NCBI GenBank assembly: GCA_029938185.1
Contig: JAOZVK010000043.1
Coordinates: forward strand, 1-19,570
Direction: 5' to 3'
DNA length: 19,570 bases
DNA from: Bacteroidales bacterium
Lineage (GTDB): Bacteria; Bacteroidota; Bacteroidia; Bacteroidales; JAOZVK01
In this document: one piece after another, positions 1 through 9,900 of the stretch
How the letters are laid out: every line of letters begins with the position of its first letter
Numbering within the stretch: the stretch's first letter is position 1
Translations under genes and position numbers: made by a program
The notes under the pieces: generated by a model
What the model was told of the DNA's origin: nothing
Seen by the model: the letters and a program-made list of their open reading frames with translations, nothing else
Databases searched by the model: none

Positions 1-49
1 GAACTAATAAAAAACTTAAATAAGCTATTTTTACTTGTATTTTTATAAG
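1..49 (+). repeat. Dispersed repeat A, copy 1
   Basis: This copy begins at the first base of the window and matches 12917-12964 in the same orientation, with one or two small indels in the middle and otherwise near identity. Its end (TTTTTATAAGCCCA, about 40-54) is also seen inverted at about 12722-12737. It is non-coding, and its function is unknown. Confidence 0.85.
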
Positions 50-55
50 CCCAGT

Positions 56-82
56 ATTGTACCATTGTATCATTGAATAATT
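56..82 (+). repeat. 27-bp repeat B shared with the right end of the window
   Basis: Positions 56-82 are identical to 19493-19519. A 22-bp part of the right-hand copy (19506-19527) is also present inverted at 373-394. Two copies near one edge and one at the other mark these as dispersed repeat sequence. Confidence 0.85.
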
Positions 83-229
83 ATACCATTTAAGGTATAG
101 CTATCATATCTGTATTATAAAAATTAATTTCTTTTTCTTTCCTTTTTTTTTTGTTTTAAGGATATAGAGTAATATAAGGTTTGCTAAATTTTTTAATAAA
201 TATCAGAAATATTGATTTTAAAAAGACAG

Positions 230-304
230 TAGTGTTACGATAATTATTTTTAATCATCAAACACATAAGACTTTATGATTACAACATAGTCACACTATGC
301 ATAA
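230..304 (+). repeat. 75-bp direct repeat C, copy 1
   Basis: This aligns without gaps to 594-668, with about 12 differences over 75 bp. Each copy starts with TAGTGT and carries the complement ACACTA near its far end (292-297 here), so each has short inverted termini. No coding potential is visible. It may be a very small MITE-like or structured element. Confidence 0.75.
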
Positions 305-372
305 ACTACTTATAATAATTTTTACATTTGTATAAGAATGTTAATTTAAAAACTAAAAATATCAATACTTTA

Positions 373-394
373 AATGGTTCAATTATTCAATGAT
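373..394 (-). repeat. Inverted copy of repeat B
   Basis: These 22 bp are the exact reverse complement of 19506-19527, the bases leading into the right-end 8-bp tandem array. Confidence 0.85.
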
Positions 395-423
395 GCAAAT
401 ATACTTAGAACGGTTGTAATTTT

Positions 424-456
424 AACTTTGACAAAGTTTTAAACTTTGTCAAAGTT
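424..456. repeat. Perfect inverted repeat, 16-bp arms
   Basis: The arms 424-439 and 441-456 are exact reverse complements around one central base. The core is CTTTGACAAAG / CTTTGTCAAAG. It could be a cruciform or hairpin, or a dimeric protein-binding site. The AAACTTTGTCAAAGTT arm is a kind of sequence seen in Bacteroidota intergenic repeats. It is about 475 bp from the next gene start, so a direct operator role there is not obvious. Confidence 0.85.
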
Positions 457-467
457 GGAGTTAAGTA

Positions 468-501
468 ATTTATAATGTAAATTTATAATGTAAATTTATA
501 A
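468..501 (+). repeat. 13-bp tandem repeat, about 2.6 copies
   Basis: The unit ATTTATAATGTAA occurs at 468-480 and 481-493, with a partial third copy at 494-501. It is a simple AT-rich tandem repeat directly after the palindrome. Confidence 0.85.
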
Positions 502-593
502 CCGTTTATAGTATATACCCATTAATAGCTAATAATATTTTTATAAAAATAAAATCCTTAACTTAATTTAGTATAACTTACTTGTAAGTTCAA

Positions 594-668
594 TAGTGTT
601 ACAATAATTATTTTTAATCACCAAATACATAGTAGTTTATGACTATACCATGTTTACACTATGCATAA
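594..668 (+). repeat. 75-bp direct repeat C, copy 2
   Basis: This is the ungapped partner of 230-304. The terminal inverted match is slightly longer here: ATAGTGTTACA at 593-603 pairs imperfectly with about 650-662. Confidence 0.75.
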
Positions 669-715
669 GTATTTATTTAAATTTTTAACTTTAGCATTTA
701 ATATTTGATATTTTT

Positions 716-816
716 GGCTACATGTTTAGTGTTTGGACATTATTTTATTTTTTTTGACAGGATTTACAGGATTGATAGTGTTTGGACATTATTTTATTTT
801 TTTTGACAGGATTTAC
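716..816 (-). repeat. GGCTAC/TTGGAC-type repeat with internal 49-bp-period duplication
   Basis: 716-776 is the reverse complement of 14723-14780, apart from a few substitutions and three extra bases. A 41-bp part of it (727-767) is repeated exactly at 776-816, a 49-bp offset. The unit carries TTGGACATT, a T-rich run and GACAGGATTTAC. This is a third locus of the dispersed family also found at 14433-14780 and 19166-19268. Confidence 0.85.
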
Positions 817-930
817 TGTTTAAAATATCCTGTTAATCATGTAAATCATGTCAAAAATTCATAATTCGTAATTAATAATTTCCTTATTAATTTTTATAAG
901 ATCAGCTTTGTACTAACTTTTTTTACCTTA

Positions 931-3900
931 ATGAATATGTTTAATAAAATTTCTATACACCGAGTTTTAAACCTAATTTTCTTTTTTTTATTTATATTTC
1001 AATCGGTTTCACAAAAAAATCGTCTTCCAGCTACAACTGATGCAGGTTTTTGGGAAAACAAAGGACAATATATTGACCAAAATGCAAATTTGCGTCCCGA
1101 TCTTTTATACGTTTATCATGGTAAGGCATACAAATTACAGTTGAAAAAGACTTCTTTTAGTTACGAACTTTATAAAAGAATAGTTGATACTCTAGGCGTT
1201 TCAGAAGCAACAGGGAAATTGGAAATTGAAAAAAAATATAAATTTCATAGAGTTGATATTGAACTGTTGGGAGCAAATCCTAATGTAATAATCAAGCATG
1301 AAAATAAAAGTGAAACTTATAAAAATTATTATCTTGCTCATACACAAAAAGACGGTGTAAGGGCTTATAATTACAAAAAAATAACATACCAAAATATATA
1401 TCCAAATATAGACCTTGTATTTTATTCAAGCTACAACGGACGCAATGTATTGAAATACGATTTTGTGATACGAAAGGGGGGCAATATTGCAGATATAAAA
1501 TTACTTTACAAAGGTGGTGATAATTTTAGTATAGAAAAAAATGATGGATTATTAAAAATAAATACAAGTCTTGGTAATTTTACAGAAAATATTCCATTCT
1601 GCTATGAAAAGGATACAAATAACAATGTTTTAAAATCATTTACAACAAATTATGAATTAGAAAACAATATTGTAACTTTCAAAACAGAAAATTACAATAA
1701 AGCAAATACAATAGTAATTGACCCTGTTCCAAAATTTTTTCATACTCGCTTATATGGTACATATTTTGGCGGAGATGCTGAAGATGTGAGTTATGCAGTT
1801 GTAACAGATTCCGATAACAATATCTATATAACTGGTAGAACCAATAGTGATGCGAATATTGTTACAAGTGGTAGCTCACAAGGAACAATTGGTGGAGGTA
1901 GAGATATTTTTATTGCTAAATTTGATAAAACACTTTCTAATCGGATGTGGGCAACTTATTTTGGGGGTACAGGAATTGATGTTGGAAATGATATAAAAAT
2001 TAGCGGTAGTAATATATATGTTGTAGGGGAAACTGACAGTGATGGAATATCTACATTTGGAAGTGAAAACGCACAAGGAAATGATATTATATTGGCAAAA
2101 TTTAGTTTAGACGGTATACGTTCTTGGGCAACTTATTATGGTGGGGCGGGAGAAGATTTTGGGCTTTCCTTAGATGTCAATCCTGCTTTTATTGCAGTGA
2201 CAGGAAAAACAACAAGTCAAAGCGGTATTTCAACAGCAGGAGCATTTCAAAATAATATAGGAAGTACTACAGGATACAATGATGGTGTTCTGATAAGTTT
2301 CACACTTTCAGGTATATGCAATTGGGCGACATATTATGGAGGAATTGATGAAGATGAAATAACTAGTGTTTCAATAAGTACAGAAAATAAAATTTTTATT
2401 GCAGGTAACTCAGTAAATGTATCCGGAAATTTTGATGGATTTATAGCAAATTTTTCAAGTACAGGTTCTCGTAATTGGGGGGTATCTTTTGGTGGTACTA
2501 AAGATGATATAATAAAAAGTGTAAATGTAAAAGGAAATTCAGTTGTTATTTGTGGTTCAACTAAAAGTCCTACTGGAATTGCAACTTCCGGTTGTCATCA
2601 AAACACACATGGCGGAGTTGCGCATGAAGACGCTTTTGTTGCAAAGCTTGACTTAGATGGAACAATTCAATGGGGTACATATTATGGTGGTTCGCTTAAA
2701 GATATTGCTCATAATATTTTTATTGATGATAATAAAAATATTGTTTTAATTGGTACAACATTAAGTACAAATGGAGTAGGTATAGTAGCTGAGAGTTTTA
2801 GAGATGAGCTAAATGGTGATCATGATGCTTTTTCAGTAAAATTTAATACTGATGGTAAACGTTTATGGTCTACATATATAGGTAACGCTCAAGAAGATAG
2901 GGGGTTTGGTATAACTGTTGATAATTTGGGTTACTGGATTGTTACAGGTCTGACAAGAAGTACTGAAGATATAACCGAAAATGTAATATCAACACCTTAC
3001 GATCAAGATCATAATGGAGCAAACGATGCTTTTATTCAAAAATATTGCGATTTAATAATTATTGACCAAAGCCAAAACAAAACAGTTTGGACAGGTAATA
3101 GTGTAAGTTTTAATATAAGCGCCATAGGTTCAAATTCTGCGAGTATTACTTATCAATGGTACAAAGGTACAACAGCACTTACAGATAATTCTGTAATAAG
3201 TGGTTCAAAAACAGCAACTTTAACTATAAGCCCTGTGGTACTGGACGATAAAGGGCTTTATACATGTAAAGTGAAAAACGATTGTGGAGAATTAACATCA
3301 GATAATATAGAATTAATAGTTAAAGAAATAGAAATAACCCCATCAAAAATTTGTCTTAATCAAAGTTCAAAAATAAAAGCTTCGCCAGGTGGAGAACTCT
3401 ACATTTGGAGTGTTGAACAAGCGGCAGATGTTTGGACAGATATACAACAAGGAGTAGGATTAAATGAAATAACAGTTACACCAACAACAGCAGGAAAATA
3501 TAATTACAGACTGATAGTAAGTGGATTTAATCTTACTGATGATATTGCTTATGTTTCTTTAACTGTTCATCCACTGCCTATTGCAACTGCAAATGCAAAT
3601 CCGCTTACAACATGTAGCGGCGAGCTAGTAAATTTAAGCGGCAGTGCTACAAATGGTACCCCAACATATATTTATTCATGGACAAGTACACCTGCTGGTT
3701 TTTCAAAAGTAGGGCAAATACATACTGCAAATCCCGATAAAACCACAACTTACAATCTTAAAGTTACTGACAATGAAGGCTGTATTGATACCGATGAAGT
3801 AACTATAACCATAAAACCTTTACCCTTTCCTTATAATCTGCTAAAAGGAGGAGGATATTGTGCTGGAGATGCAGGAGTTGAAATTACTTTGAGTGGCTCG

Positions 3901-6900
3901 GACTTGAATACAAGTTATCAATTGCAACACAATGGCAGTCCTTATGGTAGTATTGTAAATGGAACAGGTGTGCCATTGTCTTTTGGAACAAATTCCTACC
4001 CAACAGGTACATATACTGTTATGGCATTAAATAGCAATACAAATTGTTCCAATAATATGTCTAATTCTGTAACGGTAACAGTTCATCCTTTACCAAACAC
4101 AAACGCGGGAGCCGACAAAACTTTTTGTAAAAGTTCAACTATTTCCGAAAAACTTGAAGGACAATCTCCTTTTGGCGGTACTTATACAGGTTCAGTTCAT
4201 ATTGGTGGTACTATGGGTGTTCCTATTTTTATTCCTACTGTTCTTGGCGATTATACAATAACATATTCATATACCGATTTACATGGCTGTAAAAATACAG
4301 ATGATAGAACTATACATGTTGTTGAATCAAAAGAAGTTGATGCAGGTAGCGATTCCGAAAGTTGTGTAAATGGCAATTCTGTATCACTATTTGCAACTCC
4401 CACTGGAGGAAAATGGTCAGGACTGCATGTTACATCTAATACTTTTACACCACCATCGGTTCCTGGCGATTATATATTGACATATTATATAGGCACAAAA
4501 GGTTCGAGCTGTTATAACGAAGATACCCGATTAATAAAAGTAGTTCCATTGCCAAATGTTGATGCTGGTGAAATTGAATATGTTTGTTCAAATGAACCTG
4601 CTTTTGCTCTAAGCGGTCATTCTCCAATTGGTGGAACTTTTAGTGGTTCTGCTGCTGTTACAGCAAATGGAAATTTTGATCCATCAAAAGCTAAAATAGG
4701 AAATAATATTCTAACTTACACATATATTGACCCTTCAACTAACTGTGAAAATACAGATGTAAAAAAAGTTTTTGTACACGGTATTCCGCTTATTAATGCT
4801 ACAGACATAAGTTTCTGCAACCAAGCAGTAGGAACACAATTAATTGCAAAACCTGCCAGTGGAACTTTCAGTGGTAGTCCTTATGTTACTTCGGGAGGTA
4901 TATTTACTCCATCGGGAATTCCTACCGGAATAGGAATGCATCAAGTTACTTACAGCTATACTGATGCAAATAGTTGTACTAATACTGCAACAATAAATGT
5001 TACGGTTAAAGATGTAGACCTATTACAAATGCCCAGTGGTTTTGAATTATGCAAAAACGACCCCAATGTAATTATAGAAGCAAAGCCTGTAAGTGGTAAT
5101 TGGTCTGGCGATATTGTTAGCACATCGGGAACTGTAACTACTGGTGTTGTAGGAAACTTCACTCTTACATACACTTATGAAAAAGGCACAACTTGCGAAC
5201 TGAAAGGTACTGTTGATATTATCATAAACTCACTACCTGTTGTTAATGCACATGGCGATGATGAAACTTGTTATGGCGACCCCAATTTTATACAAACACC
5301 AGTAGCCACACCTGCAAATGGTATTTGGACTGGCACAGGAATTATTGATAAAATAACAGGTAGGTATAATACAACTCATAGTGGCACTCCATATCTGGAG
5401 ACTACTTCAAACATTACTTATACTTTTACAGATAATAATGGTTGTACAAGTTTTGATACAAAAAAAATAACTGTTAGACCATTAGAAAAAATAACTTTAG
5501 ATAAAACAACAGTCTCTTTATGTCTTAATCCTAGTGGTAGCAATTTACTGAAAGCAAGTCCAGAAACTGGTATTTGGACATATCCCGATGGAACTACTAT
5601 TATTGATAATTTATTCATACCCAATACTGTTGGCGACTTTGATGCCACCTATACTTTTACAACTACCTATGGCTGCATAAGTAGCGATATAACAAAAGTT
5701 ACAGTTACAGATGAAGACGATTTGGTTATGCCTTCGGATATTGAAATATGCAAATGCAAAGAACTTGCAACTATTAATACAAATGTTCCCAATGGAAAAT
5801 GGTCTGGTACAGGAGTTGATGAAAACGGAAAATTTAATACTTGTTTAGATGCAGGAAATTATATTTTGACTTATACAGCAGGCGAAGGTACTTGTATACA
5901 AACAGGTCAAATGACAATTACAATTTTGGCTTTACCTGTTGTTAAAGCCAAAGATAAAACAGTTTGTGAAGACCAACCAACAATAAATTTAGACGGAAAT
6001 GTAGTAGGAACTTGGACTATTTTTAGTGGTATTGGCAGTATAGCAGGCTCTGTATTTAATACTGCAGGTGCTGGAATTTCAACAGTTTCATTAAGCCATA
6101 CTGATGCAAACGGTTGTATAAATACTGATAAAGCTATAATGACTGTTAATAAATTACCTAATGTTGATGCAGGAAAAGACGAAACAATCTGTAATCAACC
6201 AATAGAATCATCATTTGAAGGAACACCTGCTGGTGGAACATGGTCGGGTTTGCTTGTAACTGCCGATGGTAAATTTACACCAAACGGTACAGGTGTTTTT
6301 GAATTTGTTTATACATTTACAGATGCAAATGGTTGTACAAATTCCGACACAAAAACAGTAACAGTAATACCAGCAGAAACTATAGATATAGGAATTGATA
6401 GAGAAGTATGTATTGGAGCCACTCCTTTTTTGATAGCAGCTACACCTACTGGAGGAACATGGACAGGTACACATATAACAATTAGTGGAGTTTTTGATCC
6501 TAAAGTAGCCGGTGAATATATATTAACATATTCCTATGGTTCTGGAACATGTCTTAAAGAAGCTAATATTACGGTTAAAGTCAATCCGTTACCTGTAATT
6601 ACACCACCTGCCAATATCGAAATTTGTGCAGATAATGCTAGTTTCAATATAACAGATGTATCGGGTTTTGTACCAACAGGAGGTAATTATTTTGGCACAG
6701 GAATAACAAATGCTAGCTTAGGTCGATTCGACCCAAGTGTATCGTCAGTTGGCGTTTTTAAAATTAGCTATACCTACATAGATCCGCTAACAACTTGTTC
6801 AAACACTGCAACTATGACTATTACAGTTAATGCTCTGCCAATATCCGATTTCATATTTCCTGCTGCTTGCGAAAATGCTATTATTAATTTTATTGACAAA

Positions 6901-9900
6901 AGCACATCAAAAGTAGCCATATCATCATGGCAATGGGATTTTGGCGATGGACAAAATTCCACAGATGCGTCTCCCGCACACCCATATTCAAGTTCTAACG
7001 ATTTTGATGTAAAACTTACTGTTACTGATGCGAATAGTTGTACAGCAAGTACAACAAAAAAAATTACAGTTAATAAAAACCCAATAGCCGATTTTGCGGC
7101 TAATACAGTTTGTAAAAAAAATCCTACAAAATTTTCCGATTTATCAATAAATAATGGAGGTTCGTCAATTAACACTCGGGAATGGAATTTTGGCGATGGC
7201 TCTCCTTTATCTATGCTCGAAAATCCTGAATACACATTTTTAGATGCAGGCGTTCATAATGTAAGATTTGTAGTTATAAATGAATCAACTTGTAGTGACA
7301 CCATTTGGAAAGAGATTTTAGTATATCACACTCCCAATCCAAATTTTGAAAGCGATAAAGCTTGTTTCAAAAAACCAACAAATTTTATTGATAAGTCTGT
7401 TGATGACCATTACAAAATTAATGTTTGGGAATGGCGATTCGGTGATGGAACAAATGAAATATATACAGAATCGACTAATCCAAAATACACATATCTAAAA
7501 GCAGGAACATTCAAAGCATCTTTAATAAATATAAATGAAAAAGCTTGTTCGGATACCATATATAAAAATGTTGTGGTAAATCCTTTACCAAAAATAGATT
7601 TTTCATATGAAGCTTTAGGTTGTGAGAATGTTACAGTAATATTTACAAACACCACAACAGGAGCTTGTTCGACTTGCGATGAACCTTTTAAATGGATTAT
7701 TGATGATAAAATTATTATTTCGGACCACAAACCTTTAAGCTGGACATTTACAAAGGCAGGATTTTATAAAGTAAAATTAATTGGCAAAACCGCTCATGGT
7801 TGTGTCGATTCCATATCACACACACTACAAATAATAGGTGATCCTTCTCCTGATTTCGAAATATTCCCAAAAAATGGTTGTACACCTCATAAAGTAGGCT
7901 TTGTAAACAAAACAACAGCTTTGTTTGCAAGTTATGTATGGAGTTTTGGTAATGGAAAATCAAGCACACAACATACTCCACTAAATGTTGTATATGATGA
8001 TATTATAAAACAAAACACAAAATATGAAGTGTTTTTACAAGCAACTAACATTTGTGGAAGTAAAACAGTTAGAGACACGGTTACAGTTTATCCAGATCCG
8101 ATAGCAAAAATATCGTCTTCATTATCTTCGGGCTGTTCTCCGCTTACAGTTAAAATTTTTAATCTTTCGAATACTGTAGAATATGATGTATGCAAACCAG
8201 AAGATGCTATTTTATATCAATGGTTTTTAGAAGATAAACTGATTAGTACTAAGGAACAAATTGGAGAATTAAATCTAATAAACCCCTCTAAAAAAGATAG
8301 TATTTTCAATTTAGAGCTTGTTGTTACAACATGTTGCGGCAACGATACTGCATATTTTGATATAAATGTACATCCACAAGATGTGGAAGCATTCTATAAT
8401 ATTGATAAAAATACTGGTTGTCCTCCTCTGGAAGTGAAATTTACAAACTCTTCGATTGGAGCAGTTGCTTACTCTTGGATAATTGATGATAAAACAGTAT
8501 TCTCAAATCAAGAAAATCCCATTTACAATTTCGAAAATGAAACTGCTTCAATTGCGACCTACAATGTATGTCTTGTTGCTTTGAGTGAGTGTAGTAAAAG
8601 TGTTTTTTGTCAAGATATTTTTGTATATCCAAAACCCAAACTTAAGATTTCAGTAGTCGATACAATTTGTGTAAACGATACTTTGTTTGTTAATAATAAC
8701 TCATCTGATTTAACATCATGTCTGTGGTTATTTGGTAATGGCGAAACTTCAACAAAGTGCAATACATCAGTAGTATACAAAACAACGGGGATATATGAAA
8801 TAACATTTATCGGAAAGGGTACAGAAAATAGTTGTTTTGATAGCCTGAAACACAAAATATACGTTGTGCCAAAACCAGATGCTAAATTTACGGTTTCCAG
8901 TAATTGTGACTGCGATTATAAAACATTCTATTTTAAAGTGAGTACTATAAATCCAAACACATCAGAAATTTACTTGTGGGATTTTGGCGATGGAACAACA
9001 TACATTGGACAAAATGCAGAGCATATTTACAAAAAACCCGGAACATACGTCGTTACATTAAAAATAACAAACTGTAATAATTGTGAAGATTCATATTCTA
9101 CTACCATATGTGTTTATGAAACTCCTTCTGCCGATTTTGATGTTTCAATAGGCGAGTATTCATGTGTTTATCCAGTTTCTGTAAATTTTACAAATAAATC
9201 AAAGGGCGGTTTTTCTTACAAATGGGATTTTGGAAATGGACAAAGCTCAAGCGAACAAAATCCTCAGCCAGTAAGTTATGATAAAGCTGGAGTTTATACT
9301 GTTTCATTAGCTGTTTTCAATACGAATAATTGTGTTGATACTCTTAAAAAAACAGTTATTATATATGAAAAATTAAAAAATAAAATAGTATCACAAGATA
9401 CAATTGGTTGTTCGCCTTTTAAAGTACAATTTATTGGAAATAATGCAAGCCAAACAAACTACTTCTGGAACTTTGGCGATGGTACAAATTCAAATGAAGC
9501 AAATCCGATACACACATATTACAATAACTCGCTATCAGATAAAGTATACACAATAAAAATGACTGCAAGTTATGATAAAGGAGCATGTGAAATTTCGGAT
9601 ATAAAAACAATAACAGTACGTGGCAAACCTATTGCCGATTTTAATTACGATCTTATTCCTAAGGAATTGGAAAATGGAATTACTTGTGGTCAATATATCA
9701 GATTTAATAATTTATCGGTAGAAGCAATAGACTATATTTGGCATATAAATAATACTTTTATCAATGATTCCATACCCGAAAATGAGTTTGATTTCTTAAA
9801 ACCAGGTATATATCCAGTAAAATTAACAGCTATTTCAAAGTTTTTCTGCAAAGATAGTATTACTAAAAAAATTGCGATTTGGCCACAAACTTATTATGCT

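Larger units (their letters stand above)
1..930. other. Repeat-rich non-coding region upstream of the giant surface-protein gene
   Basis: No credible gene is visible in this 930-bp AT-rich stretch. It holds several repeat classes, listed separately: a dispersed 49-bp repeat at the left edge, a 27-bp repeat shared with the right edge of the window, two ~75-bp direct repeats, a perfect 16-bp-arm palindrome, a 13-bp tandem repeat and a 49-bp-period tandem carrying GACAGGATTTAC. Just before the giant gene, 870-892 can form a small AT-only hairpin (9-bp arms, 5-nt loop). I could not identify a convincing Bacteroidota promoter (TTTG at -33 with TAnnTTTG at -7). Confidence 0.75.

Noticed and set aside
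727..816. Two exact 41-bp repeats at 49-bp spacing as a possible CRISPR array
   Set aside because: There are only two units, the 8-bp gap is too short for a spacer, the units contain poly-T, and the same sequence is a dispersed repeat elsewhere in the window. No cas genes are present.
6774..7235. 153-codon open frame on the minus strand
   Set aside because: It is antisense to strongly patterned Cys and PKD modules of the giant gene and has no recognisable protein pattern of its own. The many other antisense frames there are similar shadows.
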